The notes beneath the pieces were generated by a model. The model saw only the letters and a list, made by a program, of their open reading frames with translations, was not told the DNA's origin and did no database searches. Made by a program: the position numbers and the translations under genes. This document shows positions 1 through 10,488 of a stretch of 64,000 nt of DNA, in pieces; within the stretch, counting starts at the first letter, position 1, and each line of letters begins with the position of its first letter. Source of the DNA: Thermoplasmatales archaeon (GTDB taxonomy: Archaea; Thermoplasmatota; E2; DHVEG-1); the NCBI GenBank assembly GCA_030672305.1, contig DAOVGR010000084.1:1-64000 (forward strand), read 5' to 3'.

Positions 1-97
1 TTGACATAATATCACTCCTTAAGACAAGTAACTCGTATTAGAGTATAATAGATAAATATTTGGTATAAAAAAATTAATGTACAATAGAATCTATAGT

Positions 98-3000
98 TTA
101 TTTTTTCTTAGCGGAATTGACATCATTTGTATAGTTTTTATCAGCTGGTTTTGAAGAAATTATGTAGCCTCTTCGTTTTCTTGACCATTTTGCCCATCTG
201 GCTAGGATTAGAGGTAAGAGTAATACTGAAGTGATAAACGAATAAGCTATTGTCATTACCATTATTACACCGAATTGTGCTTCTGGAGGAATTGGTACGA
301 ACACAAGCATTCCAAATCCTAGTGTAGTTGTTAAAGCAGCAATTAGTAGTGCTCCGCCTGTTTTTCCAATAGTTTCAGTAAGTGCAGCAGTAATATCACC
401 TGTTTTATCTGCTACAAGTTTGAATCGCTCTGTTGCATGAATTGCATAATCTATTCCAATTCCAATGGTTAGACTTGTGACTGTTATTGTAAGTATATTT
501 AGACTGTAACCAATGAAGTACATTGTTCCAAGTATCCATATAATGGAAATTAAAACAGGAATTATTACAATAAAGCCAAGAGTTAATCGTCTATATGCAA
601 TCATTAGAACAATTGTTGCTAGAATAAAAGCAATAAAAGTTGATAATATTTGACTTTCAGTAAGCGATGATGTTATTTTATGAGTGATTAATAATGGCCC
701 AGTAATAATTACGCTTACTTCTCCATAATCTTCTAGGTCATCTTGAAGGTCTTCATCCATTATTTTGAGATCTTCTTGAAGATCAATATCCTCGCTTGTT
801 GCTGATACAATATTTATGTATACCCTAATCATTGCAGAATCATATCTACCATTTTCAGATTTAGCAATTAAGAATTGTGTTTGCATCCCGTACTCAAGAC
901 TATCCCATAAGAAATCATAAAGTCTTTTTACATCTGCATTTGTCTTAGGTATTTTTGAATTTTCATCTAAATTGAACTCCTCTATTAAAGATAAGTTATT
1001 ATTTACTGCTTGGTTGATTAATAGATATATACTTTCTGCCTTTTGAGTTCCATCTGCATTTCTGCCAATAAATGTATCATCTTCTAGATTTTCATGTGTT
1101 TTCATAAGTCCTGTTAAAGCAGCTACTGTAGCAATGTTACCCTCTAGTAAAATGAACTCTTGATCTTGACCAATAAATGGAAAGTTGTCTTCAAGTTTGT
1201 GATACACCTCAATTGAAGGCTTTCCCTCAGGTACAAAAGATTCCCAGTTAAAACCCGTTTCAATTTGGGTTGCCCCAACTCCTGCAACTAAAGTTATTAT
1301 TAATAAAATTCCAAGGATTTTTTTCTGGTGACTAAGAATTTTCTTTGCCATCTTTTCCATTATAATGTTTAATTTGAAGGTTTGATTTTTCGTTTTAAAA
1401 AATTTCTGTTTTTTTCTATCAAGTATGTATCGAATTGATGTCTGCAAGGTTATCGCTGTAATAAAAGTGTAAATGATTCCTAACGCAAGAAGCAGTCCTA
1501 AATCACGCAGCGGTGCAAGTGTAGCACTTAAAAACGATAAAAAAGCAATAACTGTTGTAAGCATAGCAAGAAACATAGCTGTTCCAATTTCAAAAACAGA
1601 TATCTTAATTGCTTCTGCAGGTGTTCTTCCTTTTGATAGTTCTATCCTATAATTATGAGATAGATGTACTGAATAATCAACTCCCAGTCCCATCAATAGT
1701 GGAAATAATGCAACTGACATCACAGTAAAGGATATTCCAAGCAGAACCATGGTTCCGAAAAGCCAAATAATTGAAACAAGAAGAGCAATCAAAGGTAGAA
1801 CCATATAAGATAATTTTCTAAATGAAATAAATAAAACTGCAAGTATCACTATAAAGATCAGTGGCATGATAATTGTGTTTGACTCAGTTGTGACTTCGTT
1901 CATTTCAACAGAAATTACTGAATCACCAGTAGCTTGCACAGAGATAAAATTATAGTTTGCATCGATATTTTTTATTTTTTGTAGTAGAGCTTTTGTCATC
2001 CCAAGTTGGTCTTGATAATCCCAACCTAAATTTAGATTAAGAATAACAATACTAGCTTGAGGATTTCCTGTTTCTTCAAAGTCTTTAGATAAGAAGCTTA
2101 ATGCATTGATTCTTACTTCTTCCAAAAGTGCTGTTTTTATAAACAAAATTCTATCAGAACTTCCACTGTCAGGGGCGATATCTGTGTTTATCCATGATTC
2201 ATCCATCTCCTTTAAAGCTATTTGATCGGGAATTGGTATGTTTTCATCAAAATCTTTGAAAATCATATCAAAGTCTTCCCAAGTGATATTTCCATATTTC
2301 TCAAGAAGTCTGCTTGCAATTCTGCCTAGAATTGGTCTGTTTCTTATTTTTTCTAATCTGTTAAGAAGTACAGTTGTATTTGCTGAAACCCTAAGCCAGG
2401 GAAGACTGCCTATCGGAGATTTATAGTACCTTGTTCCTGCTTTAAAATTTGTAATTTTGGCTGGTAGCTCATAAAATCCAAAACGTGGTGCAATACCATA
2501 ACTACCAAGTTCTTCTCTTGTAACACTTATCTCAATTAGATTTTTATTTGTATTAAAATTAATTTCTGCTGTTTTTAATGCAAGAGGGAAATACATCGAT
2601 TGTTCTGGTAGTTTTACCCACAGATATGCTTCTTTTTTAAAGGAGTTGATAAGTTCTCTATTTCTTATATTTTGAAGAAGTGTAATTATATTTTTTAATG
2701 GTCCTTTTCCAAGTTCCCATAGTGGATGAGTTGGTTCTATATGAGCTGTTATTCTATAATCAATGTCAAGTCGTGGATCAGGAATAAGTATATTTTCAAA
2801 ATCAATGAACCATTCTACAGTATTCATAAGTGGAATTGGTGATTTTAATCCTGATTCAAATTTTGATAGATCATATACCTCAAATGAAAAGGTCATTTTT
2901 TCGTCATTATAACCTATATCACAGTTTTTTATGTCTAGTTCATCTATTGATTTTCCTCTAAAAATTCTTGGATACCTTTTGTAGTTTATCTCTTCATTGG

Positions 3001-3463
3001 GGTCGTCTTCTGGAAATATTTTTATTGAATTTACTTCTTCTTTGCCAAAAAGGTCCTTTAAAGCAAGCATAATTTGTTCATCAGTACTATTTTCAAATGT
3101 TTCCCCAAATTCAAGGAAACAAACCTGTTCTAAAACTGTTATTATACTGAGGGCTTCATCGACTTCAGGTAGTTTAGTTAGTTCTTTTTCTATGTAATAT
3201 TGCTCTCTTAATGCTTCAGGTGTAATTGTGCTATCGGCTTGTTGATTTTCTATATAAAGAAACATGGATATTTGGGTTTGACTAAATGTGGACATTATTC
3301 TAAAATAAGCTTCTATTACTTCGTCATCTGGCATGAATTCTTTGTAATCGGTTTTCATCTCTATGCTTGGTATAAGTATTGAAAAACCTATTGTGATTAG
3401 AAGGACAAAAGTTATTACCAGCCATGGTCTTTTTTCAATGAGTCTACCAAGAGATTTTAGCAT
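98..3463 (-). CDS. RND superfamily exporter, MMPL/HAE3-like, two six-TM halves
   Basis: 1121-aa ORF; two internally similar TM blocks (LFPLLMGLGVDYSVHLSHNYR / TSLTIGIGIDYAIHATERFK) typical of MMPL/RND exporters. Confidence 0.85.
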   Translation of the reverse strand: MLKSLGRLIEKRPWLVITFVLLITIGFSILIPSIEMKTDYKEFMPDDEVIEAYFRIMSTFSQTQISMFLYIENQQADSTITPEALREQYYIEKELTKLPEVDEALSIITVLEQVCFLEFGETFENSTDEQIMLALKDLFGKEEVNSIKIFPEDDPNEEINYKRYPRIFRGKSIDELDIKNCDIGYNDEKMTFSFEVYDLSKFESGLKSPIPLMNTVEWFIDFENILIPDPRLDIDYRITAHIEPTHPLWELGKGPLKNIITLLQNIRNRELINSFKKEAYLWVKLPEQSMYFPLALKTAEINFNTNKNLIEISVTREELGSYGIAPRFGFYELPAKITNFKAGTRYYKSPIGSLPWLRVSANTTVLLNRLEKIRNRPILGRIASRLLEKYGNITWEDFDMIFKDFDENIPIPDQIALKEMDESWINTDIAPDSGSSDRILFIKTALLEEVRINALSFLSKDFEETGNPQASIVILNLNLGWDYQDQLGMTKALLQKIKNIDANYNFISVQATGDSVISVEMNEVTTESNTIIMPLIFIVILAVLFISFRKLSYMVLPLIALLVSIIWLFGTMVLLGISFTVMSVALFPLLMGLGVDYSVHLSHNYRIELSKGRTPAEAIKISVFEIGTAMFLAMLTTVIAFLSFLSATLAPLRDLGLLLALGIIYTFITAITLQTSIRYILDRKKQKFFKTKNQTFKLNIIMEKMAKKILSHQKKILGILLIITLVAGVGATQIETGFNWESFVPEGKPSIEVYHKLEDNFPFIGQDQEFILLEGNIATVAALTGLMKTHENLEDDTFIGRNADGTQKAESIYLLINQAVNNNLSLIEEFNLDENSKIPKTNADVKRLYDFLWDSLEYGMQTQFLIAKSENGRYDSAMIRVYINIVSATSEDIDLQEDLKIMDEDLQDDLEDYGEVSVIITGPLLITHKITSSLTESQILSTFIAFILATIVLMIAYRRLTLGFIVIIPVLISIIWILGTMYFIGYSLNILTITVTSLTIGIGIDYAIHATERFKLVADKTGDITAALTETIGKTGGALLIAALTTTLGFGMLVFVPIPPEAQFGVIMVMTIAYSFITSVLLLPLILARWAKWSRKRRGYIISSKPADKNYTNDVNSAKKK

Positions 3464-3648
3464 TATATTTTTGTCCCCACTTCAATTGTTATAAGATTTT
3501 ACCGGTTAACAGTATTTAATATATAACTCTATTTATATATCTTTATCTTTACATTTCTTGACATAAATAGATTTTGTTTTTTTTAAAGTTTAAATCATAA
3601 TTATTAAATAACTCCTATTGATTCAGAGACAGCATTTGAGGGGTATAG

Positions 3649-5760
3649 ATGGAATTAGGTATAACATTATTAGCACCAATTGGAGGCATAATTGCTCTGC
3701 TTTTTGCATTATATCTTTTCTTTAGTGTTAAAAAGCAGGATCCTGGAAGCGAAAAAATGAGGGAACTTAGCAGTGCAATCCGTGAGGGAGCTATGGCCTT
3801 TTTAAAAAGTGAATATAAGGTTTTGGTTGTTTTTGTTGTGGTTGTTGCGATACTGCTTCTTCTTGCTTCATTTGTTGAAGGAAGCGGTATGCATTGGGGT
3901 CTTTCTGTTGCATTCGTTGTTGGAGCAATATTTTCTGCAGTGTCAGGCAATATTGGTATGCGTACTGCTACAATGGCAAATACTAGAACAGCAGAAGGCA
4001 CAAAAAAAGAATTGTCTAAAGGTCTTTCAATTGCATTTTCTAGCGGTGCTGTAATGGGTATGTGTGTTGTAGGACTAGGTGTACTAGGGATTTTTAGCTT
4101 ATATTCCATATTTTTTTATATTCTTGATTTAGGTGCGAGTGTTACAACTAATATTTTATTTGGTTTTGGCTTTGGAGCATCATCTATTGCATTATTTGCT
4201 CGTGTTGGTGGAGGAATATATACAAAATCTGCCGATGTTGGAGCAGACCTTGTCGGGAAAGTTGAGGCAGGAATTCCAGAAGATGACCCAAGAAATCCAG
4301 CTGTTATTGCAGATCAAGTAGGGGACAATGTTGGAGATGTTGCTGGAATGGGTGCTGATCTTTTTGAATCATATGTTGACTCAATTATTGCTACAATGGC
4401 CCTTGCAGCAATAGCTGGTGCCGTTGTCACCAGTGGAGAGATTCTTCCATGGCTACCAAAAGCAGAGATACTTGCATCAGGTGATACATTGAATTTTATT
4501 ATTCTTCCATTGATTATTGCTGCTATGGGGATTTTTTCAGCATTGATCGGTACATTGGTTGTGATATTTGGACGAGGAAAAAACATATATGGTGCTCTAA
4601 GAAATTCTTTGTTTGTTGCAACGATTTTAACTGCGATTTTTGGGGGAATTGCTACTTGGTATCTTATTGGTAGATTCGAACCTTTTTATGCAATGCTTGC
4701 AGGTCTTGTTGGTGGAATCGTAATAGGGCTTTCAACAGAATACTTTACATCTGAAAAAAGGAAACCTGCTCAAGGTATTGCTGAAGCTTCTAAAACAGGA
4801 CCAGCAACGGTTATAATCCAAGGAATTCAGGTTGGTATGATTAGTACTGTAATTCCTATTATTTCTGTTGTTGCTGCAATGATTTTTGCTTATGAATTAT
4901 CAGGTTTTTATGGTGTTGCATTATCTGCTGTTGGAATGCTTAGTATTCTTGGTGTGTCTCTTGCAACTGATTGTTACGGACCGGTTGCTGATAATGCTCA
5001 AGGAATATCTGAAATGGCTAAAATGGGTAAAGAAGTTCGTGAAAGAACAGAACAACTTGATGCAGTTGGTAATACCACTGCTGCAATGGGCAAAGGATTT
5101 GCAATTGGTTCTGCTGCTATTACATCTCTTGCTCTCATTTTTACTTATATGTTTATTGCAAATCAGATGCTTAGTGCAAAAGGAGAAGCCTTGCTTACTT
5201 TAAATTTGAGTGATCCATATTTGGTAGCCGGAATATTTATTGGAGCTTTGCTCCCGTTTGTATTTTCTGCTCTTACTCTAGGTGCTGTTGGAAGAGCTGC
5301 GCATGCAATGGTTGAAGAGGTTCGTTATCAGTTCAAAAAATTCAATCTTTTAAAAAGTGATAAGAATAAACCTGATTATGCTAGATGTGTAAAGATTAGT
5401 ACAAATCGAGCTTTAAAGGAGATGATTGTTCCAAGTTTAATGGCGGTGATTTCACCTGTTGTTGTTGGGATTGTACTAAAACCTGCTGGCCTTGGAGGTC
5501 TTTTAATGGGTTCTATTGCGACAGGTTTCTTGTTGGCGGTTTTTCTTGCAAACTCTGGTGGTGCATGGGATAATGCAAAAAAATACATTGAATCTGGAAA
5601 TCTTGGTGGTAAGGGTTCTTCTAATCATAAGGCAACAATAATTGGTGATACAGTGGGTGATCCATGTAAGGATACATCTGGTCCTTCACTAAATATTCTC
5701 ATAAAATTAATGTCAATTGTATCACTTGTATTTCTACCTCTTATTATTGCTTTGACATAG
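3649..5760 (+). CDS. hppA: Membrane-bound ion-translocating pyrophosphatase (V-PPase)
   Basis: 703 aa; DVGADLVGKVEAGIPEDDPRNPAVIADQVGDNVGDVAGMGADLFESY, GNTTAAMGKGFAIGSAA, IIGDTVGDPCKDTSGPSLNILIKL motifs. Confidence 0.97.
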   Translation: MELGITLLAPIGGIIALLFALYLFFSVKKQDPGSEKMRELSSAIREGAMAFLKSEYKVLVVFVVVVAILLLLASFVEGSGMHWGLSVAFVVGAIFSAVSGNIGMRTATMANTRTAEGTKKELSKGLSIAFSSGAVMGMCVVGLGVLGIFSLYSIFFYILDLGASVTTNILFGFGFGASSIALFARVGGGIYTKSADVGADLVGKVEAGIPEDDPRNPAVIADQVGDNVGDVAGMGADLFESYVDSIIATMALAAIAGAVVTSGEILPWLPKAEILASGDTLNFIILPLIIAAMGIFSALIGTLVVIFGRGKNIYGALRNSLFVATILTAIFGGIATWYLIGRFEPFYAMLAGLVGGIVIGLSTEYFTSEKRKPAQGIAEASKTGPATVIIQGIQVGMISTVIPIISVVAAMIFAYELSGFYGVALSAVGMLSILGVSLATDCYGPVADNAQGISEMAKMGKEVRERTEQLDAVGNTTAAMGKGFAIGSAAITSLALIFTYMFIANQMLSAKGEALLTLNLSDPYLVAGIFIGALLPFVFSALTLGAVGRAAHAMVEEVRYQFKKFNLLKSDKNKPDYARCVKISTNRALKEMIVPSLMAVISPVVVGIVLKPAGLGGLLMGSIATGFLLAVFLANSGGAWDNAKKYIESGNLGGKGSSNHKATIIGDTVGDPCKDTSGPSLNILIKLMSIVSLVFLPLIIALT

Positions 5761-5838
5761 TAAGATTTGTATTCAAAAAGCATATAAGGAGTAAGCCTAT
5801 TCCACCACGATTATCATTAATTTATAGTAGGGTTTCAT

Positions 5839-6453
5839 ATGTATTATAAGGTTAGAATTGGGGATACTGTTCGTATCCCTCCAAATAAATTTAGCGAAGA
5901 TCTAAATGTTGTTATCACAAATATCGTTCAGAAAACCTTTGAAGGAACAATGAGAAAGGAGTATGGGATTATTGTTGTTGCTGATAATATACAACCTGTT
6001 GGAAACGGAATTGTCATACATGGCGATGGGGCAATGTATCAGAAGATATCATTTGATGCATTGACGTTTAATCCAAGACTTCAGGAGGTTCTTGATGCAA
6101 TTGTTTGTGAAATTGTTGAGTTTGGAGCGTTTTGTCATATAGGTCCACTTGATGCTTTAATTCATATGAGCCAGATTATGAATGATTATGTTGAAGTTGA
6201 TGCGGAAAATGAGATCATAACTGGAAAAGAAAAGAGATTGAGCTTGAAGACCGGTGACATTGTTAGAGCTAGAGTTGTAGCAGTAAGCTTGAATGAACTT
6301 TCCTCAAGAGAAAGTAAGATTGGTCTTACTATGAGGCAGCCTGCACTTGGTTCACATGAATGGATCTATGCACCAGTTGAAGAAGAAAAAAAGAAAGATG
6401 AGAAAGTAAAAAAGGAAAAGAAGAAAAAGAAAAAGAAGAAGGGTAAGAAATGA
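5839..6453 (+). CDS. rpoE1: DNA-directed RNA polymerase subunit E' (Rpo7) with Lys-rich C-terminal tail
   Basis: MYYKVRIGDTVRIPPNKF start, S1-like domain (VEFGAFCHIGPLDALIHMSQI); followed by spt4. Confidence 0.93.
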   Translation: MYYKVRIGDTVRIPPNKFSEDLNVVITNIVQKTFEGTMRKEYGIIVVADNIQPVGNGIVIHGDGAMYQKISFDALTFNPRLQEVLDAIVCEIVEFGAFCHIGPLDALIHMSQIMNDYVEVDAENEIITGKEKRLSLKTGDIVRARVVAVSLNELSSRESKIGLTMRQPALGSHEWIYAPVEEEKKKDEKVKKEKKKKKKKKGKK

Positions 6454-6635
6454 AGATTGTGAGAGCATGTAAAACATGTCATAAGCTTACTGAAAGTGAT
6501 GTTTGTCCTAATTGTTCACTTCCTACTTCTAAAAGATGGCGTGGTTATGTGATCATTCGAAATCCAGAAAATTCACAAGTTGCTAAAGCAATGAACATAA
6601 CCAAACCTGGAAAGTATGCATTGAAGGTTATGTAA
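6450..6635 (+). CDS. spt4: Transcription elongation factor Spt4 / RpoE''
   Basis: 61 aa; CKTCHKLTESDVCPNCS...RWRGYVIIRNPENSQVAKAMNI; ATGA overlap with rpoE1. Confidence 0.93.
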   Translation: MKIVRACKTCHKLTESDVCPNCSLPTSKRWRGYVIIRNPENSQVAKAMNITKPGKYALKVM

Positions 6636-6649
6636 ATTTTTTTAGAATT

Positions 6650-7150
6650 ATGCACGTTCTTCCTGAAAAATTAAGAGATCTTCTTAAAACTCCTGTCGGA
6701 AAACTTGTCGATGAAAAGGGTCTTATTGAACTATTAAGATGTGAAAAGCATATCATTTCGATTGGTGATCAGGTCACTTACACTCTTTTAAAGCATGATA
6801 TTGAGCCTTCCTTCTGTGTTGTTGATTTTAAGACAAAAAGAGGGAAATGCCCAAAAGAAATTGTTGATCTTTTGAAATCCTTTGGAAAGAAAAGCATTGT
6901 TGTTGAAAATCCCGCGGGCATTCTTTCTGATGATCTTTTTAATACAGTTAAACTTGCAATTGAAAATTTGGAGGTTGGCTCCCTTCGTATAGAGGTTTTG
7001 GGTGAAGAGGATCTTGCTTCTCTTCCTGCAATCTATTTTGCTCCTTCAGACGCAACTATAATATATGGTTTGCCAAATAAGGGGGTCTTAGTTATTAAAC
7101 CAACTAAAGAGATGAAACAAAAGGTTAAAGAAGTTCTTGATGAGATGTGA
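6650..7150 (+). CDS. DUF359 / GTP-dependent dephospho-CoA kinase family
   Basis: Size, position between spt4 and S24e, motifs CVVDFKTKRG, VENPAGILSDDLF, EEDLASLPAIYFAPSDATIIYGLPNKGVLVI. Confidence 0.88.
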   Translation: MHVLPEKLRDLLKTPVGKLVDEKGLIELLRCEKHIISIGDQVTYTLLKHDIEPSFCVVDFKTKRGKCPKEIVDLLKSFGKKSIVVENPAGILSDDLFNTVKLAIENLEVGSLRIEVLGEEDLASLPAIYFAPSDATIIYGLPNKGVLVIKPTKEMKQKVKEVLDEM

Positions 7151-7926
7151 GAATTATGGAAATTGAGATCGATTCAAAAAGAAATAATCCTTTGCTTAAT
7201 AGAACTGAGATTTATTTTACTATAAAGCATGAGGGTGAGGGTACTCCTAATCGTGAACTTATCAGAAGTGAGCTTGCTGATAAGTTAAATGTTAAAAAGG
7301 AAAATATTGTCGTTAACACTGTTGATTCTAGTTTTGGAAAACAAGAGATTTCTGGTTACGCAAAGATTTATTCATCTATTGCTAAAGCAAAGGATATTGA
7401 AAGTGATCATATTCTTATAAGAAATCAGATAATTGGAGGTGGAAAGAAACCTGAGAAAAAGGGTGAAGTAGCTCCTCCACCACCGAAAGAAAAGCCTGTT
7501 GAACCACCTAAGGAAGAAGAAAAGTCTGCTGAACCTGCCGCTGAAGCAAAACCTGAACCTGCTGCTGAACCACCTAAAGAAGAAGAAAAGTCTGCTGAAC
7601 CAGAAGCTGAGGTAGAACCTGAACCTGTTGGAGATGTTAAAGCTGAGGAGCCTCCAAAGGAGGAAGCACCTGCTGCTGAACCACCTAACGAAGAAGAGCC
7701 GGCATCCGAACCACCTGTTGAAGAACCTACTACGCAAGAACCACCAAAAGAAGAAACTCCAAAACAAGAGATGCCTGCAGAAGAACCTGTTGAAAAAAAG
7801 GTTGAACCAGCCAAACAGGAAGTAAAAGAAGAGGAAAAACCTAAAGAAGAAGAGAAACCAAAAGAGAAACCTAAAGAGGAAGAATCCGGTGAAAAAGAAC
7901 AAACTGATAAGGAAAAGAAGGAATGA
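7147..7926 (+). CDS. rps24e: 30S ribosomal protein S24e with ~160-aa Pro/Glu/Lys/Ala-rich extension
   Basis: [33 protein letters not shown]..., then [14 protein letters not shown]-like low complexity; start GTG 7147 or ATG 7156. Confidence 0.88.
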   Translation: MRIMEIEIDSKRNNPLLNRTEIYFTIKHEGEGTPNRELIRSELADKLNVKKENIVVNTVDSSFGKQEISGYAKIYSSIAKAKDIESDHILIRNQIIGGGKKPEKKGEVAPPPPKEKPVEPPKEEEKSAEPAAEAKPEPAAEPPKEEEKSAEPEAEVEPEPVGDVKAEEPPKEEAPAAEPPNEEEPASEPPVEEPTTQEPPKEETPKQEMPAEEPVEKKVEPAKQEVKEEEKPKEEEKPKEKPKEEESGEKEQTDKEKKE

Positions 7927-8354
7927 ATATGAAGAAGACTGAGTTTTTCAAAGTCGAAGGTGATAGGATCAGCCGTGTCCGTAGGTACTGTCCAAAATGT
8001 GGACCTGCAGTTTTTTTGGCTGATCATAAGAATCGTTTTAGTTGTGGTAAATGTGGTTATACAGAGTTCAAAGGAGGAGGAAAACCCTCTAAACCTGCAC
8101 CGGTTGAGAAAAAACCTGTTGAAACACCAGTGGAAGCAAAAACTCAAGCACCTACTCAAGAACCACCAAAAGAGGAAGTCCCACCAATTGTGGAAGGGGA
8201 ATCTGAAGAAAAGGAACCAGAAACTGCTAAAGAAGAAGCTCCTGTAGAAGAGAAACCTAAAGATGAAATCCCCGAAGAAGAGGAATCCTCTGAGGTAAAA
8301 GAAAAGGCTGAAAAATCTTCTGATGAATCATCTGATGAAGATAAAAAGGAGTAA
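7923..8354 (+). CDS. rps27ae: 30S ribosomal protein S27ae with ~95-aa acidic extension
   Basis: Zinc-finger core [30 protein letters not shown]; remainder low-complexity Glu/Pro/Lys/Ser. Confidence 0.9.
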   Translation: MNMKKTEFFKVEGDRISRVRRYCPKCGPAVFLADHKNRFSCGKCGYTEFKGGGKPSKPAPVEKKPVETPVEAKTQAPTQEPPKEEVPPIVEGESEEKEPETAKEEAPVEEKPKDEIPEEEESSEVKEKAEKSSDESSDEDKKE

Positions 8355-8449
8355 TTATTTTTAAAAAAATAATAAGAAAAAGGCCTTGATTTTTCTATAT
8401 TTTAATTAAACCTTGGCCTGTATTAAATGAGATATAAAAGATTAATTTT

Positions 8450-9040
8450 TTAGATTTCGCCAAAGAACTCTCTTAGTTTATCAATCTCTGGATTAGGTAT
8501 TCCGCATTTTTGAGCTGGGAATAATTCCTCTATTAATTGAATGTCTGAGATATATCCTTCAAATAGTTTTGCAACAACCTCAACAAATCGTTTTGCAATT
8601 TTAATTTCTGGTGCGTTGAAGCAAATTACCCAGTCGTATGCACCAGTTGCGTAAAAACTGTTTATTATGTCGATATTTATACCATCTGATTTCTTTGTAA
8701 GTTCTCTATCAACTATTCTATCAATTATATCTCCAGCTATTGGTTGAATTGATCTTTTGATAAGTATCATATACCTTTTCATATCTTGTTTTTCATCATC
8801 AATTACTGCGGTATACCCCCAAATTGTGTTGTTATTTTCAAGGTTTTTAATAATTCTCCATACTTTTTGTCTTGAAAAGCCACAGGTTTTTGCAATTTCA
8901 TTTATGCTTTTATTTGCATTTATTGAGAGTTCGCGTACTATTTTTTTCTGATCTAATAAAATTTGAGCTGCGCTATTTTTTGCCATAAATTGCACCGAAT
9001 CTGTTTTTTGTATAAAAAGTTTTAGATTGTATGATAACAT
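8450..9040 (-). CDS. Lrp/AsnC-like transcriptional regulator
   Basis: HTH INKSINEIAKTCGFSRQKVWRIIKNLENNNTIWGYTAVID followed by an effector-like region. Confidence 0.75.
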   Translation of the reverse strand: MLSYNLKLFIQKTDSVQFMAKNSAAQILLDQKKIVRELSINANKSINEIAKTCGFSRQKVWRIIKNLENNNTIWGYTAVIDDEKQDMKRYMILIKRSIQPIAGDIIDRIVDRELTKKSDGINIDIINSFYATGAYDWVICFNAPEIKIAKRFVEVVAKLFEGYISDIQLIEELFPAQKCGIPNPEIDKLREFFGEI

Positions 9041-9504
9041 TTTTCAAATTGTGTGCAATTTTTCTTCAAAATGTTACAAAAAAAGGCACAACGAGGCATT
9101 TATCGTAACCTATATAAATAAATGAATGTCACAGTATATCTGTCATTTTGACATTTTGTCATTTTGCTAAAATATATTTAAATATAAGGAGTGATAGATA
9201 TTATCGTGATATAATGTACCACGAGGATGATGGTCGGTTGAAGGGAAGAATTAAAAATCTAATTGGGGATAAAAAAGTAATAAACAAAAAAATTCTGATT
9301 CCTATATTTATGATTCTTTTTAAGAATCTATATCTCACGGTGATCTTCATACAGTAAATAAATTTACTATATCCCTCCTATATTTTTTTTTATTTTTTGA
9401 AATGCCTTTTTAAAAAAGGTTTGCTTTATTTTGTCGATATTAAAAGATCCATTATTTTACATATATTTATTAAAAATATAATCATTATTAAAATAATAAT
9501 TAAT

Positions 9505-10488
9505 TTAGAAACACAAATTCTTATAGGTGTTATAAATTGAATTAATTATTACTCTTGCTTTTGAATATCTCTTTTGAAAGAACCTTAAGAAATTCATAAG
9601 CATTTCTCTTATGTCATTTAACTCATGTTCATTTATTGAATTAATAATTTCGTTGTTTTGAGAGTTCTTTGCCTCAACAATATCTCCATCTTTATTTTTT
9701 GAAAACATACAATCTGAAATTTGATTGTTTGATGATGAATGAAGATATATTCCATGGACGGAATTATTGTAGATTTTACAATTAAGAATTATATTTCTAT
9801 CATTTGATGAAGTAATTGCATCAATTCCTGTATGGGTGTTATCAAAGAACTCACAATCTATAATTGAGTTTTCTGATGAGTATTGAAGTTCTATTCCATC
9901 ACAGTTATCATGAAATATGCAGTTTATGATTTTGTTTTCAATACAATCAGAAAAAGACGTTCCTATAAGAGCGATTCCTTCATCCTTGCATCCCCAGAAT
10001 TCACAGTTTTTTACTGTGTTTCCTGAAGTAAATATTGCAATTCCTACTGGTGTATCATAGATATTGCAATCTTCTATTTGAACATTTGATGCTGTGATTT
10101 TTATACCGGTAGTATAGAGACCAGGACCTCCATTTGTGATACTTAGATTTTTTATTATTATATTGGGAGATCCTAGTCTAATTCCATATTTGTTCTTCTC
10201 GGAGATGGGATTGATAATTGTTTTATTTTTATCTTCTCCTAGAAGGGTTATTTTCTTTTTTATATTTAGAATTTCATTATAAACTCCTGATTTTATGTGT
10301 ATGGTTGAACCCTCGGGTGCGTTGTTTATTGATTCTTGTATTGTTTTGTAGTCTTCCTTTCCATTTTTATTTACAGTTATTTTATTTGATTGTCTTATTG
10401 ATATTGCTTCAATGTTTGTAATTGCAAATATATTTAAAATTAAAACTATGATTAGTAGTAATGAAGTTATTCTGAGTGCGTTTTTCAT
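9505..10488 (-). CDS. Secreted right-handed parallel beta-helix (NosD-like) protein
   Basis: Signal peptide; DYKTIQESINNAPEGSTIHIKSGVYNEILNIKKKITLLGEDKNKTII; repeated short beta-helix turns. Confidence 0.85.
   Translation of the reverse strand: MKNALRITSLLLIIVLILNIFAITNIEAISIRQSNKITVNKNGKEDYKTIQESINNAPEGSTIHIKSGVYNEILNIKKKITLLGEDKNKTIINPISEKNKYGIRLGSPNIIIKNLSITNGGPGLYTTGIKITASNVQIEDCNIYDTPVGIAIFTSGNTVKNCEFWGCKDEGIALIGTSFSDCIENKIINCIFHDNCDGIELQYSSENSIIDCEFFDNTHTGIDAITSSNDRNIILNCKIYNNSVHGIYLHSSSNNQISDCMFSKNKDGDIVEAKNSQNNEIINSINEHELNDIREMLMNFLRFFQKRYSKARVIINSIYNTYKNLCF

Noticed and set aside
3615-4109. 164-aa minus-strand ORF opposite hppA
   Set aside because: Antisense to a strongly conserved gene; shadow ORF.
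7372-8159. Long minus-strand ORFs (176 and 244 aa) opposite S24e/S27ae
   Set aside because: Antisense shadows of low-complexity Pro/Glu/Lys codons; Phe/Ser/Arg-rich nonsense-like composition.
8355-8425. aaggcc...ggcct inverted repeat as a terminator between S27ae and the Lrp-like gene
   Set aside because: Only ~5 bp arms with a long loop; too weak to support.
9148-9357. 69-aa plus-strand ORF
   Set aside because: Small, no recognisable domain, and the RBS-like GGAGTGA is not well spaced to the best ATG; not reported as a CDS.
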